From Argopecten irradians (taxonomy: Eukaryota > Mollusca > Bivalvia > Pectinida > Pectinidae), in NCBI RefSeq assembly GCF_041381155.1, contig NC_091134.1, positions 35,841,540 to 35,905,539 of the forward strand: 64,000 bases of DNA. Reading direction: 5' to 3'. Position 1 is the stretch's first letter. Each line of letters starts with the position of its first letter. The notes under the pieces are model-generated. The model saw nothing but the letters and a program-made list of their open reading frames with translations. It ran no database searches and was not told the DNA's origin. Made by a program: the position numbers and the translations under genes. Below are positions 26,201 through 53,724 of the stretch, one piece after another.

Positions 26201-29200
26201 AAATTTTCAAGAAATAAATTTCTATCAGAAGATGCCTAAATATCAATACACATTTGATAAAAAGAATGGGTACTTCGCAAGAATTGGTCATCTCCCATTA
26301 GGGTTTCAAGTGAAATCCCAGACTTGTTCAGGTCTCGCACAAACCTCATTTACGTAAAGCATTAAAAGCGTGCATAATCGATAATTCACACCTGTGTCAC
26401 ATGAAAGTACGTGTCGGCACGGTAAGTCGAGAGTGTTGCACGTTTTACAAAATTCTGCACCTGGTCTCTAAAAATCATGTTTAAAATGTTTGTTTACCTG
26501 CATTGTCAGCAATACATGTCAATAAAAGCTATGCAAACCCCATTTATCGTTCATATTTTGTATTTAAATTTCAACAGACTACACATCACACACGTACGAA
26601 GAGCATGGTTGACCGGAAGTGACTTGCAACCAAGTAAGTGTTAAACAAAAGCGGGATATTACGCCCGGATATGAAATCTTTAAATCAACGTGTAAAAGTA
26701 TGGCAGCCAATATTTGACATAAAACCTGGTTACGTTATCATGGGTGTTTAATTTTTTATATAATTTAAAACGATTTAATACCGACAATATACCGAAACAA
26801 TACACAATACGTATTGACGATACAGTGGACCTCTTTTTCAAATTCAGTTGACCATTGTGTTTTGAATATTATGACAATAAAAGACAATTTTGATAAAACA
26901 TTCTATTTATAATCTTGAAAAAATCTACCGAACATTTGAATCGGTTTATATCATCTGTGTTAATTTATTTCTGTCAATTCGTCTTCTTACTTATGAAAAG
27001 ACATTTCTAATCCATCTAGGTGACGCAGATGCATTAAACACTTCCATTTGATTGAAATGCTCTTACTTGAATGATGTTTTAGAATAACGTTTGTTTGGAA
27101 TTTCCTATTTCTAAACAAAGGTGGGCTATTACGTCCGGTTTGTTATTTGAGTACTTTTCTACGGTGAACTATAAGTACCATATTTATTTGTTCTAGCTTC
27201 GATTTTAAAATGGTTGATTTTTTAATTTACCGTGCCGACACCAAGGACGTAAATGAGAAGGATAAGTCACACTGGGTTTTAGGGAAGTACACTGCTGGAG
27301 CTTTTGTGTTTGTGCACTGACCGTGACATTGGGCGACGACTGATTTTCCTTTGATATCCGCCGGCCTAGTCTTTGATGTAGCTTTCGGGTGCGAGGTTTA
27401 CCGTCTTACTTTCTGAAGCGGACCGTCATTTCATGAGCTGTCGTATTTTTTTTCAACGAAAATTCAAGACATATCCTATAAATCTTCCGTCCTTAAAACA
27501 AGTAATAAACGTTGTGAAATTTAATAAACTTTACATTGGTGTTTCGTTTTATTTGTTGAGAAAAATGGTTTTATTCCCGGTACATAGGCGTCTCGCGTGG
27601 TGTTTAGTAATGTAAAGAGACAGTCGCGAATCCTTCTCACTTATAAATCCTTGGCCGACACGTACGTTCATGTGACACAGGTGTGCATTATCAATTATGC
27701 ACGCTTTTAATGCTGTACGTAAATAACCTTTGCATAACACCAATTGGGGTATATATGTATACCCCATTTGAGGTATTATAGCTCAGTTGGGGTTATATAC
27801 CCCGTATGAGGTTTGTGCGAGACCTGTTGTTACATTTGAGCTCCTCTCCTGCTAATAGTCGCGATACTTTAGGCTCTGAAATTTCCATTTAGACAAGAGT
27901 AACAAGATTCATACTAACCCATAAATCCAGCTGGGTAGTCCTTGGCTGTTCTTACTTTTCCATCGACCTTAATCAGCCTCTGGTTTACAATCTTTTTAAC
28001 TTCGTCGTATGTCAGGGCATACTTCAGCCTGTTACGCAGGAATACGATCATGGGAAGACATTCCCTCAGCTTGTGTGGGCCAGTGCTGGGTCGAGGAGCA
28101 AAGACACCACTTAATTTGTCAAGCATCCATGACTTTGGCGCCGTAAGGCGCTTCATAGACTTCCTACGTCCTCGATAACCCTAAAATTGACAAAAAAATC
28201 CATGAGAGAAAATAATGGTGAATACTTATAGTGATAAATCTACGTGCTTGAACACTGTACTTAAATTTACAGTAATAGGTGTTGTGATGACCACCGTCAA
28301 CCTAATGTGGTCCAAGTGTTAATGTGATAGTTTGTTGCGAGACCTGTTGTTACATTTGAGCTCCTCTCCTGCTAATAGTCGCGATACTTTAGGCTCTGAA
28401 ATTTCCATTTAGACAAGAGTAACAAGATTCATACTAACCCATAAATCCAGCTGGGTAGTCCTTGGCTGTTCTTACTTTTCCATCGACCTTAATCAGCCTC
28501 TGGTTTACAATCTTTTTAACTTCGTCGTATGTCAGGGCATACTTCAGCCTGTTACGCAGGAATACGATCATGGGAAGACATTCCCTCAGCTTGTGTGGGC
28601 CAGTGCTGGGTCGAGGAGCAAAGACACCACTTAATTTGTCAAGCATCCATGACTTTGGCGCCGTAAGGCGCTTCATAGACTTCCTACGTCCTCGATAACC
28701 CTGAAATTGACAAAAAAATCCACAGTAATAGGTGTTGTGATGACCACCGTCAACCTAATGTGGTCCAAGTGTTAATGTGATAAAACACGTCATTATGATT
28801 GATGAAAGTCTAAGTTTACAAGTTAAACATAATCTTTTTGAAATTAGTACTGTAACATGTACGTTTATTTCTTAGCGTGTCACTGTGATAAAAGTCCTAA
28901 GAGTGAACACATGCAGATTCAACGACATGGAAATGTGTCATTATCGAGGATAATCACTTAAACACTAACTTAGCTGTTTAAAAGTTATCAATTTAATCGT
29001 TTCCATACTATAAATAATATGCCACACGTAAGGAACGTATACGAATATCAGATATTGCATGACGATATCACATCTTCGGTGAAAACGGGGAAGCTAATGC
29101 TAACTGTTTACATAAAGTTACGGTTTATAAATGTCATTTATTTCAAAATCTGAATATGTGTTGTTAAAATAAACATGTTTTTATTATCTCTGGTGTTTGG

Positions 29201-29295
29201 TTCATTTATTTGCGCATCATATTAGTATCAAAATGCAATGATTAAGTTAGGATCGAACGGATTGCGTATCACATGTCCACCATCAAACCCACCAT
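20240..29295 (-). CDS. RPS4: 40S ribosomal protein S4 (eS4)
   Basis: eS4 is a component of the small ribosomal subunit. Six minus-strand exons join in phase. Exon 1 is the ATG alone at 29295-29293. The others are 28700-28439 (or its duplicate 28180-27919), 25214-25117, 21910-21739, 21016-20887 and 20363-20240. They give 262 aa, against 263 in human RPS4X. Landmarks, with family matches from memory: [39 protein letters not shown]; the S4 RNA-binding part [69 protein letters not shown]; and [20 protein letters not shown]. Odd points: exon 2 occurs twice in tandem with the same sequence, and being 262 nt the two copies cannot both be spliced in frame. The N-terminus reads [13 protein letters not shown] where the family has ARGPKKH(L/M)KRL. 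The position of the ATG exon is inferred. The gene is divergent from MTF-1. Confidence 0.88.
20541..20618. repeat. Foldback element in RPS4 intron 5
   Basis: Two arms of about 25 bp (AGTCAGGTGGACATATATCT at 20541-20566, and its near inverse at 20591-20618) flank a short loop. They are followed by CATGTTCGATTCTTTTTCTC and, near 20820-20860, CTTTTCTCTACC...TTTTCCCTAGCAACC. The same parts occur around 53200-53400, so this is a member of a dispersed foldback/MITE family. Confidence 0.6.
21444..21570 (-). repeat. Intronic conserved repeat, copy 1 (RPS4 intron 4)
   Basis: About 127 bp sharing CATTGGTAATGCC, AGAAGTT, GGCCTCA and ATAGCTTCGAT-GGGCC with two copies in intron 2. It is the most diverged of the three. 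See the copies at 25331 and 25910 for the possible snoRNA reading. Confidence 0.5.
22600..22702 (+). repeat. Dispersed repeat with GGCCTAAAAAAAATAT end
   Basis: Contains AAGGCCTAAAAAAAATAT, then ATGTTTCAGGTACCCCTACC and TACCCTAGTTTTTACTTCCG. An inverted relative lies at about 24990-25085 (next to a run of about 24 A), and another plus-strand relative is near 56655-56770. It is probably an old short mobile element; family unknown. Confidence 0.5.
22703..22944 (+). repeat. 242-bp perfect direct repeat, left copy
   Basis: Identical by eye, base for base, to 24272-24513 and flanking the tandem-core array. It contains an inverted repeat (AGCTCAAAAGACTT ... AAGTCTTTTGAGCT) and a second small one around GCTAGCCTAAAGCTAGC. 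Confidence 0.9.
22945..24271 (+). mobile_element. Helitron-like tandem-core element in RPS4 intron 3
   Basis: About eight units of roughly 157 bp, recognised by GGGCCCCGCCCCTCCTGCC, AGAGCCAAAATTTATACAAG and AAATTTGGTTACAATCCATG. They end with a GACGG microsatellite and then GGCCCTTCGGGCC-AGGTGAGCTAA, a perfect hairpin before a terminal CTAA. The usual head (AACAAGAGGCCC type) is absent: the array begins in mid-unit straight after the left 242-bp repeat. Same family as 36289-36890. Confidence 0.65.
24272..24513 (+). repeat. 242-bp perfect direct repeat, right copy
   Basis: Begins at the end of the array's terminal CTAA and matches 22703-22944 without a difference that I could see. Beyond it the sequences diverge at once. 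Confidence 0.9.
25331..25460 (-). ncRNA. Intronic conserved repeat, copy 2 (possible snoRNA)
   Basis: One of two close copies in RPS4 intron 2 (the other at 25910-26040), with a diverged third in intron 4. Read on the host strand, the element starts GGCCCTATCGAAGC and returns to GGCC about 55 nt later, able to close a stem. An ANANNA-type hinge (ATACTA) follows, then CTTC...CAAAC / GTTTG...GAAG as a second stem. This is suggestive of an H/ACA RNA, and ribosomal protein introns often host snoRNAs. The third copy keeps the hinge pattern but not the second stem, and no clear ACA box is placed. A SINE-like repeat is the main alternative. Confidence 0.3.
25910..26040 (-). repeat. Intronic conserved repeat, copy 3
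   Basis: Nearly identical to 25331-25460, and the likeness extends into the flank (AAGTATAAACTTCTAGG near 25870). Copies 2 and 3 therefore arose by a recent local duplication of about 180 bp. Confidence 0.6.
26329..27826. mobile_element. DNA element with long inverted ends and 5-bp target duplication
   Basis: The left end reads CAGGTCTCGCACAAACCTCA and the right end ends ATGAGGTTTGTGCGAGACCTG, its inverse. Inside, TTACGTA-AGCATTAAAAGCG, CACACCTGTGTCACATGAA and GTACGTGTCGGC are matched inverted near 27655-27730, giving arms of about 100 bp. The right arm is broken by an insert of roughly 80 bp that includes GGGGTATATATGTATACCCC. TTGTT lies directly outside both ends (26324-26328, 27827-27831), a likely target site duplication. 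No transposase frame is seen, so it is non-autonomous. It shares its terminal CAGGT with 31345-31952. Confidence 0.6.
27817..28780 (-). repeat. Tandem duplication carrying RPS4 exon 2
   Basis: The two copies run from about 27817 to 28330 and from about 28337 to 28780. Both include the last ten bases of the 26329-27826 element (GCGAGACCTG), the whole of exon 2 and flanking intron. Exon bodies look identical; one difference lies at the acceptor (TTTTAG in the proximal copy, TTTCAG in the distal). The distal copy lacks about 75 bp of intron after AAAAAAATCCA that the proximal copy has. Because element end and exon are duplicated together, the duplication followed the insertion. A collapsed or uncollapsed haplotype in the assembly is an alternative. 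Confidence 0.85.
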
Positions 29296-29345
29296 TTTGG
29301 CTATCCACTGTGAAAAGACCGATGTTGGAAACCGGAAGTAGTAAT
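29293..29345 (-). promoter_or_regulatory. Probable RPS4 core promoter and TOP leader
   Basis: On the minus strand an ETS-type site (CTTCCGG, 29338-29332) is followed by a pyrimidine tract, CTTTTC (29317-29312). Then comes CACAGTGGATAGCCAAAATG, and a donor (GTGGGT) directly abuts the ATG. A 5' terminal oligopyrimidine start, a leader of about 22 nt and an intron right after the start codon are usual for ribosomal protein genes. The exon 2 acceptor is in the matching phase. No transcript evidence is available here. Confidence 0.5.
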
Positions 29346-29976
29346 AATGTAACGCTTAATCACCGAAACGAACAAAAATAATACGGAAAAGGAACGACAT
29401 CATATCAATATTTTTAGAAACAACAATAATTATTCACAGGTATATATATAATATTATTTTTTAAAGTGTACATTAGAAAATGTAACATAAAATTTACAAA
29501 GTAATTATTGTTACAAATAACAATTTATCCGAAATCAGACACAAGTCCTTCCTAAATCCAGCAACAAGAAGTTTATTTCCATTTTAATGGAATATTGTCT
29601 AGGTATAAAATTAAGGGGGTGGAGGTACAACAAACATATGCTTAGATGGTTGGGTGAATAAATATATTCTATAAGCAATCGACGATAAGAAGATGATATA
29701 AAACTTCGTAATAGATACGTTGTATTGAAGAAAATTGATAACATTTACTTATACGACCAAAAAATATCTTTTACTGCTGTTGGACGTTATTAGTTTGTTT
29801 TATTGTACTTTCTAAATAATCTGATGACACACAGGTTAATTACTTCATTAAAATCGTAAAAATATCGCAAATTTAACATTGGGCCATATCATAATTAAAA
29901 AAAAAAGACTGATTCAACATAAGGACCCTCCATATGCAGGTCCAATTGACTGATAAAACATTCTAGACAGCAATAT

Positions 29977-30195
29977 CATCCTTTATACTCCGAGTTACTA
30001 TCACTGACGTGAGTGTTAGCAGAGGTGATAGTAACCCATTGAGTATCGAGGATGGCAATATACTTGTCCGCTAAACCTGCCTATATATTATTAGTCATTT
30101 TTCCCCCTCATGTATATATATATATATATATATTAGCAGGCAGAAAAAAAATCCTAATTATATATACTATATAGACAGGTTTAGCGGACTAGGCA
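29977..30195. repeat. Two adjacent imperfect hairpins between RPS4 and MTF1
   Basis: The first pairs CATCCTTTATACTC...GTTACTATCAC (29977-30004) with its inverse ending near 30055; its innermost 11 bp are perfect. The second pairs TTGTCCGCTAAACCTGCC (about 30064-30087) with GACAGGTTTAGCGGAC (about 30169-30190) around an AT-dinucleotide tract. The pair may be remnants of a foldback element. It lies in the divergent intergenic region, so a regulatory role cannot be excluded. Confidence 0.5.
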
Positions 30196-30839
30196 ATATA
30201 CATATACATGTATTCAATTTCTAATTGACCTGCAGATGTAGCTATACATGTGTAATTTATTGATTCTGCTTAGAAATCTTTCAATATTGAAGATCGTGGA
30301 CAAAAACGGAAGACAAATGGCAAAAAGACTATATTCTAATGTGCCATTTTTATATAATCTTTGGCAAGACCAGCTTGTAATTTATATGTTTAATGCTTAC
30401 ATACAAAGTTTCATACTTTTTGATTGATTAATATTATTTTACATAAAAATGTTTGTTAAATTTTAATTTGAACTTTATGGTTAAGCTACAATCTCGTTAA
30501 AACATCAACATCAGTATGAATGACAGGGTCCTGATGTTGAATCTAAATATCTAGAACACTATAATTTTTTTATAATATATTTTCGCGCCGCTAACAAAGC
30601 TGATCGTTTTATGCAAATTTGGATCTACATAATAAAACAGTTAGAATATAACTTATACATATGTTTTCTATGAAAGAATAAAGATCTAGTATTTATGTAT
30701 AGCACATTGTATATACATGTAATCAACTTTCTGCTACATTTAACATATAACACATGGACTTCCTCGATGAAATATAACAACATTTGGTTCGTTTTTAAGT
30801 AGATCTACAATGAGAAATTCTCGTTCATTTATTTGTTCA

Positions 30840-31076
30840 TGGCAAACATCGTGACATGGGAGGCAACTCTTTGATGTCTGTCGAAACCGCCACACCTCCC
30901 GCTTCGGCGAATAGTTATTACCATAATTCTATTTCCGGTGTCATGGCAGGCAGGGATGAAAAGTCAGTAAATACAGATTTCTCATGTTTTACGCTAGCCT
31001 TGTCTATATTCTCTTGACATTATCATACCTCCGTATATAGCAAATTAAAGATTCAATCACGGAATCCTCTGGAGAT
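30840..31076 (+). promoter_or_regulatory. Presumed MTF1 promoter and 5' leader
   Basis: A locally GC-richer patch with CCGCCACACCTCCCGCTTCGG and ATTTCCGGTGTC (ETS-like) lies just upstream of the MTF1 start codon. No TATA box is seen. The start site is unknown, and no metal-response element (TGCRCNC type) is claimed. Confidence 0.3.
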
Positions 31077-47993
<16,917 letters not shown>

Positions 47994-49559
47994 TGTGACC
48001 CCTTGGCTTCTCTGCTGTAGCTGATAATGATTCTGTTTACACTTTTTGTTTCGGAATTCATTTAGAAGCAGGTATACAAAATTACTATAATGTACTCTGT
48101 TCAAAATTGACGATGATATGAATTATGGAAATATTATTTCTCTGTGAAATATGGATTGGAGGATACTTAAGTATTTGTTTTTATTTATTTATTTTTGCAA
48201 CAATGCAAATTGAGTAAAACTATACACTGTGTGTAAATGACAAATTTAGATTCTAGAAATTCTTAAGACAAGAGTTCAGATTACTGTACTTTAATTATTT
48301 ATTTTCGAAGGGTGATTGAAAACAAAACTTTAGAAGGTCCCCCATGATTTAAAAGTTTGCAATGAATATTAATGTACTGGAATGATACCATCAAAATTTT
48401 TATAATGTTCTTACTATTTTAGCTAAAAATGAAGGTTGAATTTGGGGATGCGAAAATTACATTGGTAAAGAAAATTTCTCCCTTTTTTCACCAAAATAAT
48501 CGTCAATTCTGAAGGCCTTTCGTTGCATGAATTCTGTACTCCAGCACTGTGATTATATTGTCATGTAATTATAAGTTGATAATGATTTAAAAGTTTGCAT
48601 TAATGTACTAGAAAGTTAGTCTCCATGGACATAAATTAGATTGAATCATGAATCCTTTAAGTGCAAGGAAGCCCGAGGGTCCAGCCCGAGTATCAGAATT
48701 AAACCAACATAGTTTTTAGGAGATCATTGTTTTCAGATCATGGAATTGAATCCTGATTGTACTTTGTCCATGCACTTGGTGACCACCTGTCAAACTTATG
48801 ACTTGATATGAGTATAATTTGCCAGGTTAATGTCTCTAAACATGTGCTACTGTCTATAATGGCAGAGGTTTTATATTATTCCTTACTTTATTTATTTATT
48901 TTTATTTTATCTTGTGTTGTTTTGGGGTATGGCAATTAACTTTGCTAGTCTTTTTCTTTTCCTCTCGGGTATACTTGGTGCATGAGCTTTATGGCATCAA
49001 TAATCATATTTTTTTCCAAATATGGCATCAGTAATCATGTTTTTCCAAAGATATTTTCTTCATCAAATAACAAAGTATTCATTACTTTGATACAATATTC
49101 AATTGAAATTAGTCCCAAAAGCTTTAAAATGTCAAATAAGATTTAAAAAAAAAAAAACAACAAAAACATCAACTGAAATAGTCTAGATGAGACTTCATAC
49201 GACTAATACACCAACTTTCCATGGTCACAAATGTATTAAAATCTTTGAATAACTTGCATAATTGTCATTAATAACCATACATACTCATTTTCAGTACATA
49301 CATCATTTTAGAGGTCTAACTTAACACTTATACATACCTCGTGCATTGGGTTGTCCAATTCAATTACCCCCAATTATCTGTGTTCTATCATTCTTAACTG
49401 CATCATCAATTTTATGCATTGAATATAACTATGGCCAATATTTAGTCATAAATGTTGTTTGAAGATATGTTTGAAGTGTTTGAAGGATTTAATTTGTCCC
49501 CTAGTGTTGTATTAAAAGTCAAGAGGCATTTCACGTAGTAAAAATGGATGATTTGGGGC

Positions 49560-49720
49560 TTATTTTGCTTTTTGTCCAGGTCATTTAAGGATGTGCCAGG
49601 TTTAGCAGGTGGATTCATTACCAGGAGAAAAATAACCTGCAGTCAGTACTTGGCCATTCCCCCTGTGAGTTTTGATTTCACAACCTAAAGATGGAGGGCT
49701 TGTGGAAAAAATAGTTGGTT
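49560..49720 (+). repeat. Dispersed SINE-like tail domain, copy 1
   Basis: Contains TTTTTGTCCAGGTCATTTAA and GGATGTGCCAGGTTT, then ACCAGGAGAAAAATAACCTG, CAGTACTTGGCC and ATTTCACAACC. The same core (GGTCACTTAAGGACATGCCA) appears near 59510-59535. I recall this core as common in bivalve genomes in short retroposons, but the family name is uncertain. Confidence 0.45.
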
Positions 49721-50757
49721 GGCCCCGGTAAAGGTTTAATACATTGGCTTTGGTTGAAGTTTTTGTGCAAATCATTACATGTACCTTCACGTGTCAAGAA
49801 GCCATATGTTATATATACATTCAATACATCTGTATCTTATACACAGGTTTGTGCAGTGTTCATTGAATTATTATCAAAAGTGTTTTATCTGAAATGGAAT
49901 CATTAAAATTGGTCAGATTTGGGTTTATTATTGTACCATGTGCTTATTATATACTGTGCACTGATTCAGTCCTATATTAAATTGTTAACTACAAAAGTGT
50001 AGCTATTAAGGTAGCCATGGTGACCTATATTACTGATTTTATCTCAAAAGCTTCTATTTTGAGTTACATTATACACATAGAGTGTATAATGTTACATTAT
50101 ACACATATAGTGTATAATGTATCAAGTCTACAACTGAGGAGAGGAGGAATAAAATGTTACCCATGTGCATCCTATCATGTTATAAAGTTGCATTATGTTC
50201 CATCCACTCTTGTTCAGTTCAGTCTCGTCAAGTCTTATCCTGATTCCATATGGATTGAGAAGAGCATTTATGTCTCTAATAATTCAAGTGTATCTATAAG
50301 GTTATAAATTGTAATATATACGGTATTAATGATACCACTTTTTAAATGAAGTCATCAATGATATGTTGATCCATTATTGCTGTAAACACTTATTTTGGAG
50401 CAATCAAATCTTAGTGCAAACATGATCTTGAACAGTTTAGCACAGTGATGAATTTGTGCAATTACCAGGGAATACTTATATACCATACCTCATTGGTATG
50501 AGAAATACATAATTATCCTCTTCATTTTAAATAGCACATGGATGACAAAGTTCATTTAGAATGTTTAGAACAGTAATCCATGGTTTTTCAAGGTGATAAT
50601 TAACCATCAATGTTATTTGTTTTTAATTTCATCAGAGTATCGGCAGTCTGTATAAGTTCATGTTTTCAAAGCAATTGCTGTAAATTTAATACCACTATGA
50701 AATTAAAAGTAAAATGACATGAATACTCCATTTGATATCTGAGTGACTGTTTTACAT

Positions 50758-50880
50758 TAAAGATGCTTCACCGCCGACAGAGCATAAATAATATTTATCA
50801 TTTGAACACTAATTGATGTATAATCGTGCATATATATGTCTAATTATTACAAAAACACATACCGGGTATAAAACAATTAG
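50758..50880 (+). repeat. Half copy of an inverted-end repeat
   Basis: ATTAAAGATGCTTCACCGCC and GACAGAGCATAAAT match the end of the element at 58013-58376. The opposite end is not seen here. Confidence 0.45.
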
Positions 50881-51164
50881 TTTTGCTTTTGTTGCCTGTG
50901 CAATAAGTACCTAATTCCATATAGGACATAGTGTCATGGTTTTTTTCATATTGAACTAAAGTGTCATGGTTTTTTTCATATTGAACTAAAATTAGAAACT
51001 CAAACTATTCAGAGAATGTAATAGTGTTAAGTAAGTAATGTTTGTTACTGCAGAAAAATAATTATTCATCTGCTCCTATTTTTGCATTGCCCGCGACGAT
51101 AGTTAACAAAGGCGATACTATGGTGTTACTTTTCCGATGACGGCGGCGTTGTCATTAACATTTC

Positions 51165-51480
51165 ACTTTAAAATTTTGCGTTTAGCTCTGTTTCTCAAAA
51201 AGTTGAAGTCCAATCCTAACCAAACTTTAAACATAAGAAATTACCTCAACACACGTAATTGTTGCAGGATTCTGTGAAACTTGGGAATGCTAAACTATTT
51301 ATAAGACTTGCCTTTTAAGTCTTGCATTTAGCTCTGATTCTCAAAAACTGTAAATCCAATCCTAACCAAACTTTAAACATAGCTTAAGGACATCATTATC
51401 ACCTTAACAAATTCATTTCAGGATGTGGGATTCAGAGGCTGTAAAACTTTGTGATGCTAAACTATACTTTTTTTCTGATT
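51165..51480 (+). repeat. Two to three diverged tandem units of about 150 bp
   Basis: GCGTTTAGCTCTGTTTCTCA and CCAATCCTAACCAAACTTTA recur about 147 bp apart (51178 and 51325), with GTGAAACTTGGGAATGCTAA and its variant at the end of each unit. It is similar in style to the tandem-core elements, but no ends are recognised. Confidence 0.5.
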
Positions 51481-52879
51481 CTCTTAAATATTCCGTTATA
51501 ATTAGTAATTAATCAACAATGCGGTATGGACGATACTTATAATTATGTGTGATTCTTGTCGGTGGTGAAGAATCTTTAAGAAAAATAATATTGCATTTAT
51601 TGAAAATGAGATTCTTTTTGAGCAAATTAATATGCACTTACAGGTTGCATTTGTTACATCACATTTTATTTACCAACATTTTTTGTCTTAAAGAAAATCT
51701 CAACCAATCAGAAAATTTTACTCTTCATACAAACAATGATTATTTATTTAAACATACACCCTTACTGTAACTTGGTATCTTTGATGTATTTGCATAGCAT
51801 CCGCAGAATAGCAATTTTTTTTACATGTAAAAGTGTGCATTGATACATTGTAAGAAGGATAAACAGATAATGAGACATTATGATGTTTAATTAAAATTTA
51901 TGTGATGGATAGTATCACAGGGATCTGTCACGAATTTATTTAACCAACAACATACATATATGATATATATATATATATATATATGTATACTGTTTGTTAC
52001 AACATTTCATGCCAGGTCCCTGTGGATAGTATAGCAGAATCAATATGATACAATCAATTGTGATAGTTATTTAGTGATTGTATTGTATTCAGATTTGTAC
52101 ATGATAATTGTATGTGTATCAATATCTATGTATATATCATATACCAATGTACTTGTTAGACTCGTTGGAGTGGACTTTTTAACTATTGTTTAGGTATTGA
52201 AGTACTGGTAAATGTTTTGTGTGATAGTCATCTGGTGAATTTGATCACCAAATAAATGTTTGCTATAGGTCGTCTGCTTACTGGAGAAATAATTGAAAAA
52301 CAAATCAGGAGGTTTTCATCACAAAAATTGTTGTTACTATTGACTCGTAGAAAGATATTGGGTTTTTTTTCAACAAATCAATATTCTTTTAACAGGTAAT
52401 TCTTTGGTAGGACTTCTGTTTTGGATGTTATAAAGATTGTCATTTGATAAACTGTCTTGTATTAGAGATATTTATTAGTATATATTATTATATATGTTTA
52501 TATGTTTCTGCTTGTATTCAGACATTTGGTATATCTTTAAACGATTTTCTCATGAAAGATAGTTACCAGTGAAGGACACTTAAAATTGATTGATAAAATA
52601 CTTTCATAGTACAGAAGTAATGAAAAGAATACTTGAAAAAAAGAGTGACTTAATTAATTGATAATAATTTAAATTTATAGACAATTAACAATGGAGAACA
52701 TTTTCATTATCTCAGTAAAGACTTCCTAAATTATTGTTATTCTATTTATATTGATGTATATCATAATGAGATCATTATATTTCATACATTAAAAGCATTT
52801 CACTATTGGCGAGTCCAGTGTGTTTTGTCTGAAAAGCACAACATACTTTGCATTTGTACCTCTTGATTTATATCAAAAG

Positions 52880-53405
52880 TGTATGGTTCGTCCCTTTTGG
52901 GATGAGTGTTTTACAACTTAGAATATTACCCCTCAGGTCGAGATTCTCACACCATAGGGGCTGAAATATTCTAAAAGTCTTACTCCAGAGAAGGTGACTG
53001 ATTATGATTTCTCCCATACACAAGGGAGTGAAGACAGCTCAAAGCGTTAAACAATTCTGTTACGTCATCAATAAATGCAGCGTAACAACGGCGTGCATTG
53101 TAGATGACGTCATCAATTTTGATGCATAACGACATTCCTGCATAATGCAAAACAGCTGGAAACAAACAGGAATTTCGTTTTTATTTTCTACTAAGTATGG
53201 GAGAAAAAGAATCAAACATGGGTCTATCAAGTGGACAGGGATATCTCAACCAAAATCTTTCACTCGGGATGAGATATCCCTGTCCACTTGACAGGCCCAT
53301 GTAAGATTCTATTAATCTTTTCCCTAGCAACCATGAGATATCCCTGTGAACATGAAGTATGGGAAAAAATTATGTCTTTTACCGGGGTAGGGAAAAGACA
53401 GCTCA
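52880..53405. mobile_element. Foldback element related to 20541-20618
   Basis: Two 31-bp arms (53218-53248 and 53270-53300, two mismatches) surround a 21-base loop: ATGGGTCTATCAAGTGGACA ... TGTCCACTTGACAGGCCCAT. On the sides lie GTATGGGAGAAAAAGAATC and CTTTTCCCTAGCAACC, also present near 20640-20860. A further inverted pair (TTAGAATATT near 52918, AATATTCTAA near 52966) and the GATGACGTCATC palindrome lie in the outer part. Limits are approximate. Confidence 0.5.
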
Positions 53406-53724
53406 CACATGTTCTTGTCTAAAAAATAATTTCATCAATTCCTCAGTGGTTATATATTGCATTTGTTTAACGTGCGTGACTTTGACTCGGGTAAAGGTAC
53501 AGCGTACATGTTGTACCTGTTTAATCGTATTGATCAACGATTTGGAATTTCAATGGTATTAATAAAAATACTTAACAATGTTGTGGAATTTGTCACAGTT
53601 TCTTGTCATATGTTTCATGAGGAATGTAGAACAATACATTTATGTCATATTTTGCTTCGTGGTTATGTAACGAATTAGCCTCACTGAATTGTTCCTTAAA
53701 AGTATGGGAGAAAAAGAATCAAAC

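Larger units (their letters stand above)
47994..52880. other. MTF1 3' UTR and intergenic DNA
   Basis: The MTF1 transcript end is not clear; AATAAA occurs near 50148 and near 52251. Small features: a 34-bp duplication near 49000-49045 (ATGGCATCARTAATCAT), a 31-bp perfect tandem duplication at about 50930-50990 (GTGTCATGGTTTTTTTCATA), and a pair of small hairpins around 50065-50120 (ACATTATACACATAGAGTGT). There is also a TA dinucleotide tract near 51960-51985. No gene is seen. Confidence 0.4.

Noticed and set aside
30915-30925. Alternative RPS4 start (ATG followed by GTAATA on the minus strand)
   Set aside because: Less like a ribosomal protein promoter than 29293-29345: no pyrimidine start tract close by, and it is nearly inside the MTF1 leader region. 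It is kept only as an alternative.
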